This document shows, piece after piece, positions 29,095 to 37,374 of a stretch of 64,000 bases of DNA. Location: NCBI RefSeq assembly GCF_002847345.1, contig NZ_LXFV01000001.1, positions 186,001-250,000 of the forward strand. Direction: 5' to 3'. The stretch comes from Pectobacterium peruviense. GTDB lineage: Bacteria; Pseudomonadota; Gammaproteobacteria; Enterobacterales; Enterobacteriaceae. Both the position numbers and the translations under genes were made by a program. Numbering within the stretch: position 1 is the first letter of the stretch; every line of letters starts with the position of its first letter. The notes beneath the pieces are model-generated. The model was given only the letters and a program-made list of their open reading frames with translations. It was not told where the DNA came from and ran no database searches.

Positions 29095-29373
29095 TCATAT
29101 ATTTTTCCGAATGGTGTTTCTGAGTTCATCGATCTGAATGAAAATAGTATCAACGCGATCCCGGTAATCAGGATGGGAAGAAAATAATTGAATGGCCTGG
29201 TTGTATTTAATCATTAACGTTTTTTGTGTTTCACTATGCGTCGGATCTTGTGCTAAACGAGATTCAAGCTCCGTTAATTCCTCCTCAATTTCCCTGACGC
29301 GATTGTCATTTGTATTATCACGGTGACCGGAAGACGGGGCAGGCGATAAAAAACGTTTGAGTAGAGAAAACAT
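29095..29373 (-). CDS. 92-residue protein of unknown function in the PTS operon
   Basis: Begins MFSLLKRFLSPAPSSG, a short amphipathic or membrane-touching start, then mostly charged helix (VREIEEELTELESRLAQD) ending DELRNTIRKNI, which looks coiled coil. I do not recognise a family. The strong AAGGAG eight bases before the ATG and tight packing against IIA (6 bp) support a real gene. A gap of 73 bp separates it from IIC. A role as an accessory of the transporter is guesswork. Confidence 0.7.
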   Translation of the reverse strand: MFSLLKRFLSPAPSSGHRDNTNDNRVREIEEELTELESRLAQDPTHSETQKTLMIKYNQAIQLFSSHPDYRDRVDTIFIQIDELRNTIRKNI

Positions 29374-29446
29374 AGTGACTCCTTAGCAATTGACACAATT
29401 GACACAATGACATTAATGACGACAGGCCATACGACGTGTTTATGCG

Positions 29447-30784
29447 CTATTGCGATAGTTTACGATTCGCAATAAAGGCAATGGCTGCAACGAACGCGAC
29501 AAATGCGGCGACAAATAACCAGTCCTGCTGGAAGGCGTGTCCTAATATCAGGCCAGTACCGATGACGTCAGAATCACTGAAGGTGACGCCGGTAAATCCG
29601 AAGACTTCCAGTAATGGCACCAGAATGGCAGGCAATAAGGTAATGAAAAGACCATGAACCACACCGCCGATAATAGCGCCGCGCCGTCCTCCCATGGCGT
29701 TACCGAAAATACCCGCCGTGCCGCCCGCAAAGAAGTTGGTCAGTAAACCTGGCAAAATCATCGCCAACCCAAACATCGGGAAAATCAGCATTCCCAGAAT
29801 AGAACCGACGGTGGTGGCGAGGAAGCCAACAATCACGGCGTTGGGTGCATAAGGGAAGAGCACCGGGCAATCCAATGCGGGTTTAGCGTTAGGCACCAGG
29901 CGCATGGCGATACCTCGAAATGCGGGAACCAACTCATTAAGCAGCAGACGGACACCGCTGTAGAGAACGAAAACGCCCGCCACAAACTGCATGGACTGCA
30001 TAAACGAATACATCAGATAGTTGACGCCGTTGGCATATTGCGCGATGTATTCCGGTCCCGCTGCCACGGCAGGGATGAGGTACATCGGTACCATAACGAC
30101 GGCCATCGACAGGTAGGTATCCTGCAAGAATTTGAAGTTATCGGGCAGCGTTAAATCTTCTGTAGATTTGGAGTTTTTACCGACTAGCCGAGCGACGGCG
30201 GCCTGCACCAGATACCCGATGGTACAAAAATGCCCGAGCGCGACATCATCGGAATTCGTGATTTTACGGACAATCGGCTGTGCCAGCGCAGGCATTAGCA
30301 CGGCCATAATGCCGCCAAATATGCCTCCGGTTAGGATCAGCGTCGCGCCGGTCAAGCCCGACTTATAGCCGATCACGGTACCGATTGTTGCCATCCACAG
30401 CAGAGCCTGTCCCGTCAGGAAGATATATTTAAAGGGGGTAATTCGTGCAATCAGGATGTTGACGGCAAAGATCACCATCAGCGTTAACGCGACTTCTGAG
30501 CCGAGTTCGCGGTTTGCCAATCCGGCGATGGCGGCGACATCGGTGATGTAGCCCTTCATACCGAAACCGTGGGTAAAGATACTGTTCAAATACGTCAGGG
30601 CATCGACGATGATGTTAATCCCCGCCATCATGATGAGGAACCCAAGCAGTGTCTTGAATGTCCCCTCTGCAATTTTCCCTACCGACTTCTTCTGTAAAAT
30701 CAACCCGATCATGGCGATCAGCGCGATTAATATGGATGCCTGGCCTAATAAATCTTTCACAATGAAATTGATAACGGTGTTCAT
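29447..30784 (-). CDS. PTS IIC permease of the ascorbate (UlaA/SgaT) family
   Basis: A 445-residue polytopic membrane permease. Signature segments match UlaA: MAGINIIVDALTYLNSIF, LTGGIFGGIMAVLMPALAQP, FAGGTAGIFGNAMGGRRGA and GLILGHAFQQDW. GAGGTG precedes the ATG. The family includes L-ascorbate transporters, but no UlaG lactonase, UlaD decarboxylase or UlaE/UlaF epimerase genes are present, and a phosphofructokinase-like and an aldolase gene are, so the substrate is probably another sugar. Forms the transporter with IIB and IIA of the operon. Confidence 0.9.
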   Translation of the reverse strand: MNTVINFIVKDLLGQASILIALIAMIGLILQKKSVGKIAEGTFKTLLGFLIMMAGINIIVDALTYLNSIFTHGFGMKGYITDVAAIAGLANRELGSEVALTLMVIFAVNILIARITPFKYIFLTGQALLWMATIGTVIGYKSGLTGATLILTGGIFGGIMAVLMPALAQPIVRKITNSDDVALGHFCTIGYLVQAAVARLVGKNSKSTEDLTLPDNFKFLQDTYLSMAVVMVPMYLIPAVAAGPEYIAQYANGVNYLMYSFMQSMQFVAGVFVLYSGVRLLLNELVPAFRGIAMRLVPNAKPALDCPVLFPYAPNAVIVGFLATTVGSILGMLIFPMFGLAMILPGLLTNFFAGGTAGIFGNAMGGRRGAIIGGVVHGLFITLLPAILVPLLEVFGFTGVTFSDSDVIGTGLILGHAFQQDWLFVAAFVAFVAAIAFIANRKLSQ

Positions 30785-30797
30785 TTTTCACCTCATG

Positions 30798-31091
30798 CTA
30801 TTTATGAGCCTGGATATACGCTAAAATTTTTTCTTCTATTTCATCTTTGTCGGTAAGTTTATTAAGAATGATGACCCTTTTTTTCTCATCTTCACTGGCA
30901 TCGCTATTCAGAATGTCAGCAAATATTTTCTGGGTTAGGATGACGTCATAATTGAAGGCAGAGGCTTCTGAAATCGTGGTGTGATTGATTTCCGCATCAA
31001 TGCCCAGCTTTTTTAGTACGGATATCGCACTCATTTCGATAGCGAAACTGGAGCCTAATCCACAGCCGCAAACGCAAAGTACTTTCAACAT
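30798..31091 (-). CDS. PTS IIB component, ascorbate/galactitol-type
   Basis: A 97-residue PTS EIIB with the P-loop CGCGLGSSF; Cys8 is the likely phosphocysteine. ATG 31089-31091 (GAGG nine bases upstream) gives the canonical short N-terminus MLKVLCVC. The frame is open further up, but only into the kinase gene. Ten bases from the phosphofructokinase-like gene and 13 from IIC, so clearly cotranscribed. Confidence 0.88.
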   Translation of the reverse strand: MLKVLCVCGCGLGSSFAIEMSAISVLKKLGIDAEINHTTISEASAFNYDVILTQKIFADILNSDASEDEKKRVIILNKLTDKDEIEEKILAYIQAHK

Positions 31092-31101
31092 AATAATGGC
31101 C

Positions 31102-32082
31102 TCATATAAGATGATGAGTTTTCGCGAGCTTATAAAAGTGACTTTCGACATCAACCAAGCGTCGTTCAGAATCTTCCAGATCGATAGGGATCGCTTTGTT
31201 GTTATTATTGATAATGATAATTTTATTAGTCAGCCCAGCGTTAATGCACCGAACCATTTCTTCTGCTAACAGAGTGCCCTGAATAATTTCTTCCCCAGTG
31301 GGCGCGCCATTTCGTAAGCCGTATCCTAAAATAGTTTTTCGGATACGGATTCCAACCTTATGTTCGAGTTTCTTGATAATAGTATCGATAGCGCCCTGAA
31401 AACCGGGAGTGTATTCATGGGTGTAGCCTTCAGAGCATAAAATGATCACGCTATTTTGTTCTGCGATTTTATCCCGAATACATTGTGCTAACGCATCAAT
31501 ATCCCACGGTGATTCTGGAATGAGTGCGATATCAGCATTACTCTTTAATGCCGCCTGTAGTGTTAATTCACCACAATAGCCACCGAGTAATTCAATCATG
31601 AATACCCGACCTTGTAATCCACGGCCCGTATTACGCAATTTCTCTACTTCACTCATTACTTGTTCGCAGGCGGTGGAGAAACCAATCGTATAGCTATTTC
31701 CTGAGATATCATTATCAATCGTCATTCCTACGCCGTAGCAATGAATACCGTAGTGGCTTAATTTTTTTAGAAATTGAAATGATCCATCTCCTCCCGCCAT
31801 AATGAGTGCGTCGAGTTTTTGTTTTTGGATGTTTTTAACAATTTTCTCGTAGTCTGTTTTTCTACACTTTCCGGTTTTTCTCCCTGATGTAATCAAGGGC
31901 ATTGATGCGAGTGAATAATCCACCAGATCGCGGCGAGTGAGGGCTTTACAGCAGTTATCGATAAGGCCATTAATTCCACCATCGAAAATGACGATGTCAG
32001 AGGCAGTCATTCTATTCACCTGAAAGATGAAGTTATTTATTCCGCTAACGTCGCCGCCGCTAATGACTAATCCAATTTTCAT
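31102..32082 (-). CDS. divergent phosphofructokinase-family sugar-phosphate kinase
   Basis: A 326-residue PfkA-superfamily kinase and first gene of the operon. Kept: GGDVSG (9-14), ATP-type GGDGS (97-101), the catalytic TIDND (121-125), and Arg in the RKTILG strand. Changed: the MGR loop that contacts fructose 6-phosphate reads LGG (166-168), and the GHxQRGG loop reads GYGLRNG (253-259). It therefore probably phosphorylates a different sugar phosphate. GAGGG precedes the ATG. With the PTS and the LacD-type aldolase it forms a logical import, second phosphorylation and cleavage series. Confidence 0.86.
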   Translation of the reverse strand: MKIGLVISGGDVSGINNFIFQVNRMTASDIVIFDGGINGLIDNCCKALTRRDLVDYSLASMPLITSGRKTGKCRKTDYEKIVKNIQKQKLDALIMAGGDGSFQFLKKLSHYGIHCYGVGMTIDNDISGNSYTIGFSTACEQVMSEVEKLRNTGRGLQGRVFMIELLGGYCGELTLQAALKSNADIALIPESPWDIDALAQCIRDKIAEQNSVIILCSEGYTHEYTPGFQGAIDTIIKKLEHKVGIRIRKTILGYGLRNGAPTGEEIIQGTLLAEEMVRCINAGLTNKIIIINNNNKAIPIDLEDSERRLVDVESHFYKLAKTHHLI

Positions 32083-32223
32083 CGTCGCCCTCTAAAAATA
32101 TGAATAACCATCGTGTGAACACAATGTTATTAAATTGATGAAGTGTTTTTTTGATGAATGTCGCAAATTTGTATTTAACTATGCTGAGACTTGGCTTGAC
32201 AGTGATGTCGCTGGTTCTATTGC

Positions 32224-32239
32224 TGTGATGGTTATCACG
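32224..32239. promoter_or_regulatory. CRP-like site, PTS operon promoter
   Basis: TGTGATGGTTATCACG matches the CRP consensus TGTGA-N6-TCACA in nine of ten conserved bases, 142 bp upstream of the first gene of the operon. Fits a catabolite-controlled sugar operon. Confidence 0.65.
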
Positions 32240-32262
32240 ATTTAAAAATAAGCAGTCTGACT

Positions 32263-32278
32263 AACTTATTAATTAGTT
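32263..32278. promoter_or_regulatory. near-palindromic operator-like dyad
   Basis: AACTTATTAATTAGTT is palindromic at 14 of 16 positions and lies between two CRP-like sites upstream of the PTS operon. A repressor binding site is possible, but no regulator gene is encoded in the operon. Confidence 0.35.
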
Positions 32279-32345
32279 TGAGATTTAACATTTTCATCTT
32301 TTTTATTTCTTCGGTTCTTTTCTGTTAAAAAATGAATACATATTT

Positions 32346-32361
32346 TGTGAATGATTTCACA
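32346..32361. promoter_or_regulatory. perfect CRP-type site
   Basis: TGTGAATGATTTCACA matches TGTGA-N6-TCACA at all ten positions. It is 264 bp upstream of the PTS operon and 465 bp from dadA, with the ERIC element on the dadA side, so the PTS operon is the likelier target. Confidence 0.7.
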
Positions 32362-32404
32362 GTTATTTCGTTACGATCTCAATGATGAATCGAAGAGAGA
32401 AAAA

Positions 32405-32673
32405 TATACCCTAAATAATTCGAGTTTCAGGACAAAACGTTAGCGTTTTGAACAGCGCTTGCGCTGGCCCCGAAGGGGGTGAAGCCATAAGGCTGAATAA
32501 CGCGGCAAGGGAAGAAATCCCGATGAGATTACTCAGGTAAGTGATTCGGGTGAGTGACAAACCTGCCAAAGGCAGGTTTGAACGCTGCTTGCAGCGGCTC
32601 CCACGGAGCGAGACACACGTGTGTGTCGAGTAACGCAGCCAACGCACATGTAACTTGAAGTATGACGGGTATA
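32405..32673. repeat. ERIC element, 269-bp variant with two insertions
   Basis: Ends TATACCCTAAATAATTCGAG and the right tip ACTTGAAGTATGACGGGTAT mark an enterobacterial repetitive intergenic consensus element (usually about 127 bp). Two insertions enlarge it: 32431-32500 (70 bp) and 32556-32633 (78 bp). Removing them leaves 121 bp. Each insertion starts GACAAA, passes through TTTGAAC, and ends GAATAA or GAGTAA. Each can fold into four successive hairpins at matching positions but with different stem sequences. Confidence 0.88.
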
Positions 32674-32825
32674 AAGAAATGTTCTCGCTGAGACGAGTGA
32701 CAATTCCCTCCCAAATGCTAGAGTAGTCTTCAGTTTTACCTTTTAACTAGTGTTTTATTCCATTAAATAAGCATTTTTCCAGCAGATTAGACGGTCTTTA
32801 ACGGAAAGGAAGGGAGAGCGGTAGC

Positions 32826-34079
32826 ATGCGGGTTGTAATTCTGGGAAGTGGCGTAGTTGGTGTAAGTACCGCCTGGTATCTTGCGCAGGAAGGGCATGAT
32901 GTTACCGTTATCGACAGGCAGCCGGAGCCTGCGTTAGAAACCAGCGCCGGGAATGCCGGACAGATTTCCCCCGGCTATGCCGCACCGTGGGCTGCACCGG
33001 GAATACCGCTAAAAGCGATAAAATGGATGTTTCAGCGCCATGCGCCGCTGGCCATTCGGCCAGACTTCACGGCCACACAGCTTTGCTGGATGTGGCAAAT
33101 GTTGCTCAATTGCGATGCCCGCCACTATAAAACTAATAAAGCACGAATGGTGCGTCTGGCTGAATACAGCCGTGATTGCCTACAGCAGCTGCGGCGAGAT
33201 ACAGATATCCAGTACGAAGGTCGACAAGGTGGAACGCTGCAACTGTTCCGCACCGAACAGCAATATGACAATGCGACACGAGATATCGCTGTACTCGAAG
33301 AGGCTGGGGTACCGTATCAATTGTTGGCTCGCCATGAGCTTGTCTCCGTCGAACCCGCATTGGCGAATGTAGTCGGGAAGCTAACCGGCGGACTGCGTTT
33401 GCCGCATGATGAGACGGGCGATTGCCAACTGTTCACCCGCCAATTGGCGGCGATGGCTGCTGATGCTGGCGTCACCTTTAAACTGGGGCGTAACGTCCGT
33501 CAACTACGGGTCGAAGGGCAGAACGTCACAGGTGTGCAGTGCGACGACGGTATGATCGTGGCAGATGCCTATGTGATGGCTTGCGGTTCCTATTCAACAG
33601 GGCTATTGCGGCAGTGGTTCGATATTCCGGTTTATCCGCTGAAAGGCTATTCACTGACGATTCCTCTGGCGGATGACGCCTCAGCACCGGCGTCTACCGT
33701 GTTGGATGAAACGTATAAAGTGGCGATTACGCGTTTTGACAATCGCATTCGCGTTGGTGGCATGGCAGAAGTGGTGGGCTTCAACACCGATCTGAATCCC
33801 AAGCGTCGAGAAACGTTGGAAATGGTGGTGCGCGATCTGTATCCCCATTGTGGGCCGATTGAGCAAGCGACATTCTGGACAGGACTGCGTCCGATGACGC
33901 CAGACGGCACGCCGCTGGTGGGGCGCTCACCGCTGAAAAACCTGTATCTGAATACCGGTCACGGCACATTAGGTTGGACGATGGCCTGCGGGTCGGGGAA
34001 ATTGCTGGCGGATATTCTGTCGGATAAATCACCGGAGATTGAAGCCGATGATTTATCCGTGTCTCGCTATACTCGTTAG
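32826..34079 (+). CDS. dadA: D-amino acid dehydrogenase
   Basis: FAD-dependent membrane-associated dehydrogenase oxidising D-alanine and other D-amino acids to 2-oxo acids. 417 residues (E. coli 432). N-terminal FAD loop [19 protein letters not shown], then [21 protein letters not shown], and C-terminal [14 protein letters not shown]. In E. coli dadX (alanine racemase) follows in an operon; here a convergent exporter gene follows, so DadA must rely on a racemase encoded elsewhere. The slightly shorter C-terminus looks natural, not truncated. Confidence 0.95.
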   Translation: MRVVILGSGVVGVSTAWYLAQEGHDVTVIDRQPEPALETSAGNAGQISPGYAAPWAAPGIPLKAIKWMFQRHAPLAIRPDFTATQLCWMWQMLLNCDARHYKTNKARMVRLAEYSRDCLQQLRRDTDIQYEGRQGGTLQLFRTEQQYDNATRDIAVLEEAGVPYQLLARHELVSVEPALANVVGKLTGGLRLPHDETGDCQLFTRQLAAMAADAGVTFKLGRNVRQLRVEGQNVTGVQCDDGMIVADAYVMACGSYSTGLLRQWFDIPVYPLKGYSLTIPLADDASAPASTVLDETYKVAITRFDNRIRVGGMAEVVGFNTDLNPKRRETLEMVVRDLYPHCGPIEQATFWTGLRPMTPDGTPLVGRSPLKNLYLNTGHGTLGWTMACGSGKLLADILSDKSPEIEADDLSVSRYTR

Positions 34080-34110
34080 AGTATCTGTATTCTGCATTCG
34101 GTGTTTTGAA

Positions 34111-35310
34111 TTAGCTGCGGGGCAGCGACGTAATGCTGCTCTTGTGGTGACGCGTGAGCAGACGGGCGCGTATCGCCAACAGGGCTGCACAGAGCATAAC
34201 CAGCGCCAGTGATATTTTTGACGGCAGAGGAATGGCCATCGCACCCAGTCCCAACGCCGCACCGCCTGCCATCTGCACAAAGCCTACCATCGCCGATGCA
34301 ATACCCGCTTCATTGGAATAAGGCTCCAGCGCATAGCTGGTGGACGGCCCGATCAAAAATGCCAAGCCCGCACAGGCCAGTGCGACGGGCAACATGTAGG
34401 TTGGCCAAGTATCTTGCATCGCTTCGGGTAAGAGCGCGACACCGGCAAGCAGCGAAAGAAAACCCGCCCCCATCAGCAGGCTACCGATAGCCAGACAACG
34501 TGGCCGACCGACTTTACGGATAATACGATTCGCGAAGAAGCTGACCAGCATGATCCAAAAACCGTTCGCGCCGAAGGCAATAGAAAACTCAAGCGGCGTG
34601 AGTTGCGCCTGATTCATTAACACCACGGGGGAAAAGGTGACGTAGGTTAACGCCATCCCCATCGCGCCTGTATTGACTGATGCGAACCCCAGAAAGTGGC
34701 GATCGGATAAAAGGCGAGCATATTGGCGCAGCGGCAAACCGTGCACAGGTAAGGTTGAATCTGGGCGTGTTTCTGGCAGAAAGCGGATAACGAGTGCCAG
34801 CACCAAAACACTGTAACCAGCAAGGAACCAGAAGGGCGCACGCCAGCCGAAGGCTTCGGCCAAAAGCCCGCCTAATAGCGGTGCCAGCGCGGGTACAATG
34901 TTCAGCGTGCCGTTAAGAAAGCCATAGGTTCTGGCAGCATCATCGCCGTTCAGTTTGTCACGCACGCTGCTGAAAATGGCAACGGCGGTGCAGCACACGG
35001 CGATGCCCTGAAAAAGACGTGAGAGGATGAACAGTGTGGCGCTGGTGGCCAGTGCGCCCATGATCGCGCCGATGATGTAGATCACCACGCCAGCGAGCGC
35101 CATTGGACGGCGGCCATATTTATCTACCAGCGGTCCGGCCAGAAGTTGGCCTAATCCCATAACCAGAATAAAGAGGGCGACGGTGGACTGAATCAGCGAT
35201 TCCGGGCTGTTCAGCGCCACGGCAATGGCGGGAATAAGCGGTAAATAGATGTCAATGCCCAGAGGGCCGAGTAGAACCAGAGTCAGTAAAATCAGAACAA
35301 ATCGTTGCAT
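34111..35310 (-). CDS. Bcr/CflA-subfamily MFS drug exporter
   Basis: A 399-residue major facilitator with 12 predicted membrane helices. Signature motifs: GIDIYLPLIPAIA near the N-terminus, GPLVDKYGRRPM (motif A) and NGTLNIVPALAPLLGG (motif C, typical of drug/proton antiporters). Bcr/CflA members export bicyclomycin, chloramphenicol or other compounds; the substrate here is unknown. Converges on dadA with 31 bp between, and has its own upstream region of about 200 bp. Confidence 0.87.
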   Translation of the reverse strand: MQRFVLILLTLVLLGPLGIDIYLPLIPAIAVALNSPESLIQSTVALFILVMGLGQLLAGPLVDKYGRRPMALAGVVIYIIGAIMGALATSATLFILSRLFQGIAVCCTAVAIFSSVRDKLNGDDAARTYGFLNGTLNIVPALAPLLGGLLAEAFGWRAPFWFLAGYSVLVLALVIRFLPETRPDSTLPVHGLPLRQYARLLSDRHFLGFASVNTGAMGMALTYVTFSPVVLMNQAQLTPLEFSIAFGANGFWIMLVSFFANRIIRKVGRPRCLAIGSLLMGAGFLSLLAGVALLPEAMQDTWPTYMLPVALACAGLAFLIGPSTSYALEPYSNEAGIASAMVGFVQMAGGAALGLGAMAIPLPSKISLALVMLCAALLAIRARLLTRHHKSSITSLPRS

Positions 35311-35507
35311 AACAATACAGAAATCTATGTTTTATGGGTTCGACAGGGTAATGCGCACACTGGCGGAAAGGAAGTGTTATCTTTGTGACGGTGTCACAAG
35401 TATGTGACAGGAATGTGTTTACGAGATCGAATGCGGGCAGTTATTAACAGGGCGGAGCGTCGTTTATCAGAGGCTCTCCGCCCTTTAGTCAGGCGTGTTT
35501 AATGCAC

Positions 35508-35918
35508 TCAGGCCGTTTCAATGCGAGGATAAAAATCATGATTCTCGCGCTGCATGCGTTCATAGACCTTACGCAATACGTGATTGGCGTCAGCTCGGAA
35601 ATCGCGGTCGTGACCAATCAACTGTGAGGCCGTATTCCAGCGTCGGGAAAATGCATCGTAATCTGCGGCAATGGTCTGCATTTCGTTCTGATAATGCTGG
35701 CTCATTTTCGTTAATTGTTCATCACCACTGCGCTGAAGAGAAGGGTAAAGCACGCGATCTTCTGCCGAAAGATGCAGTTTGATGGTTGAGCTCATGGCAA
35801 CAATGGCGCGAGCGATATCAGTGGCGTTCTCCGTCACGCCTTCCCGCGACAGGCGGCGTAGGGTATCAATACTATCGAGGATTGCGGTGTGCTGGTGTTT
35901 GAATTTATCAATATTCAT
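35508..35918 (-). CDS. hemerythrin-domain protein
   Basis: A 136-residue four-helix hemerythrin-like protein. Likely di-iron ligands lie in KHQH (7-10), KLHLSAED (48-54), HYQNE (75-79) and ENHDFYPRIE (126-134). Such proteins bind O2 or NO, or serve iron-sulfur repair (YtfE is a larger relative). ATG 35916-35918 fits the family start MNIDKFKHQH; an upstream ATG at 35948 adds ten residues. An NsrR-like operator lies about 40 bp upstream, which supports a nitrosative-stress role. Confidence 0.87.
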   Translation of the reverse strand: MNIDKFKHQHTAILDSIDTLRRLSREGVTENATDIARAIVAMSSTIKLHLSAEDRVLYPSLQRSGDEQLTKMSQHYQNEMQTIAADYDAFSRRWNTASQLIGHDRDFRADANHVLRKVYERMQRENHDFYPRIETA

Positions 35919-35955
35919 GAGCGATTCTCTGTGCAGGTATAATGCCATCTATAAT

Positions 35956-35976
35956 ACATGTATTTTAAATGCATGT
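35956..35976. promoter_or_regulatory. NsrR-like operator upstream of hemerythrin gene
   Basis: Half-sites ACATGTATTT (35956-35965) and AAATGCATGT (35967-35976) form a dyad with one central base, agreeing at nine of ten pairs. The ATGYATTT-N-AAATGCAT core matches the known 11-1-11 NsrR operator. It lies 38 bp upstream of the start, overlapping the expected core promoter, so repression relieved by nitric oxide is likely. Confidence 0.7.
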
Positions 35977-36004
35977 TTATGGAAAAGTGCCTAGAGAGAA
36001 GAGA

Positions 36005-36052
36005 TTAGCCAGCTAACTGTTAATTATTAACAACTAACAGATAACTGGCTAA
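36005..36052 (-). terminator. hairpin downstream of yeaH
   Basis: Stem TTAGCCAG / CTGGCTAA enclosing a second self-complementary part (GTTAATTATTAAC). It lies right after the yeaH stop and is followed on the minus strand by a pyrimidine-rich stretch. Confidence 0.55.
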
Positions 36053-36063
36053 TTGAGGTGTGC

Positions 36064-37338
36064 TCAATGTCCTACGGTTTGTTTACGGAAGAGTTCACGG
36101 AAGACAGGGTAGATATCATCCTGATCGCGAATATGCTGCATGGCGAAGTTGTCGAACGTATCGCGCAGCGTTTCATATTCACGCCAGAGCGTCTGGTGTG
36201 AACGTCGGGTGATTTCAATATAACTGTAGTAACGCACCATCGGCAGAAGCTTACTCGCCAGAATCTGATGACACAGCGGCGAATCATCAGCCCAGTTATC
36301 GCCATCCGATGCCTGTGCCGCGTAGATATTCCACTGTGATGGATCGTAACGCTCGCGCACCACTTCCTCCATCAGCTTTAACGCACTGGAGACAATGGTC
36401 CCGCCGGTTTCCTGAGAGTAGAAGAACTCCTGTTCATCGACCTCTTTGGCCTGCGTGTGGTGGCGAATATAGACAACGTCGACGTTTTTGTAATTTCTGC
36501 TGAGGAACAGGTACAGCAGAATATAAAAGCGTTTCGCCATGTCTTTCGTCGCCTGATCCATGGAACCGGACACGTCCATCAAACAGAACATCACGGCCTG
36601 ACTCGATGGTTCGGCCCGGCGCTCGTAGTTCTTGTAGCGCAGGTCAAACGTATCGATAAAAGGCACGCGTGCGATTTTCTGGCGCAGTTCAGCGATGTCT
36701 TGCCGTAACCGTTCCTCTTCCAGCAATTGTGCCGGTTCGGTGTGCGCCAACTGTTCTAACGATTCTTCCAACTCATGCAGCGTACGGCGTTTCCCCGCTG
36801 TCATCGCCATACGGCGCGCCAGCGAATTTTGCAGCGAACGCACCACGCTGATATTGGCAGGAACGCCGTTAGCGGTGTACCCAGCACGGTGCGTTTTGTA
36901 CTCGTTCATCTGTCGATGCTGCGTCTTCTTCAGATTCGGCAGTGCCAGATCTTCAAACAGCAGGTCCAGATATTCGTCTTTGGAGATCTGAAAGACAAAC
37001 TCATCATCGCCTTCGCCGTCTTTACTGGCGTCACCCTGACCGGAGCCACTGCCGCCACCTCCTTGTGGCCGCTCGATTTTGTCGTTCTGTACGAAGTGAT
37101 CGTTACCTGGGTGGACGCGATGGCGGTGGCCTCCGCGCCCCTGATGGAACATCGGTTCATTGATGTCTGCATTGGGGATCGAGACTGACTCCCCGCTTTC
37201 GATGTCGGTCACCGAACGCTTATTAATGGCCTCGGAAATCGACTGTTTTATTTGCGACTTATAGCGGCGCAGAAAGCGTTGGCGGTTCACCGTGCTTTTG
37301 TTTTTGCCGTTCAGCCGTCGATCAATAAAATAGGCCAT
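36064..37338 (-). CDS. yeaH: vWA-like domain protein YeaH
   Basis: A 424-residue UPF0229 protein. Conserved start [20 protein letters not shown], a Gly-rich low-complexity stretch ([10 protein letters not shown]) near 90-105, and a von Willebrand A-type domain with the metal site LMDVSGSMD in the second half. It is the usual partner of the YeaG kinase, to which it is adjacent (36 bp). ATG 37336-37338 follows GGGGGAAAC; the frame is open nine codons further. Biochemical role unknown; induced in starvation in E. coli. Confidence 0.95.
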   Translation of the reverse strand: MAYFIDRRLNGKNKSTVNRQRFLRRYKSQIKQSISEAINKRSVTDIESGESVSIPNADINEPMFHQGRGGHRHRVHPGNDHFVQNDKIERPQGGGGSGSGQGDASKDGEGDDEFVFQISKDEYLDLLFEDLALPNLKKTQHRQMNEYKTHRAGYTANGVPANISVVRSLQNSLARRMAMTAGKRRTLHELEESLEQLAHTEPAQLLEEERLRQDIAELRQKIARVPFIDTFDLRYKNYERRAEPSSQAVMFCLMDVSGSMDQATKDMAKRFYILLYLFLSRNYKNVDVVYIRHHTQAKEVDEQEFFYSQETGGTIVSSALKLMEEVVRERYDPSQWNIYAAQASDGDNWADDSPLCHQILASKLLPMVRYYSYIEITRRSHQTLWREYETLRDTFDNFAMQHIRDQDDIYPVFRELFRKQTVGH

Positions 37339-37374
37339 GTTTCCCCCAAACGCTGTTGCCAGCATCGTGCATCA

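Larger units (their letters stand above)
32083..32825. other. 743-bp region between the PTS operon and dadA
   Basis: No protein gene. Towards the PTS operon it carries CRP-like sites and a dyad; then a complete ERIC element; the last 150 bp before dadA are AT-rich and should hold the dadA promoter. GGAAAGGAAGGGAGAG lies just before the dadA start. Confidence 0.7.

Noticed and set aside
27185-32082. ula L-ascorbate operon
   Set aside because: The PTS is of that family, but UlaG, UlaD, UlaE, UlaF and the UlaR regulator are absent, and kinase and aldolase genes take their place.
27185-32082. Prophage or IS-borne island
   Set aside because: No integrase, transposase or tRNA attachment site flanks the block; only an ERIC element on one side.
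32405-32673. CRISPR array
   Set aside because: Several short hairpins give a repetitive look, but there are no direct repeats of constant spacing; the block is an ERIC element with insertions.
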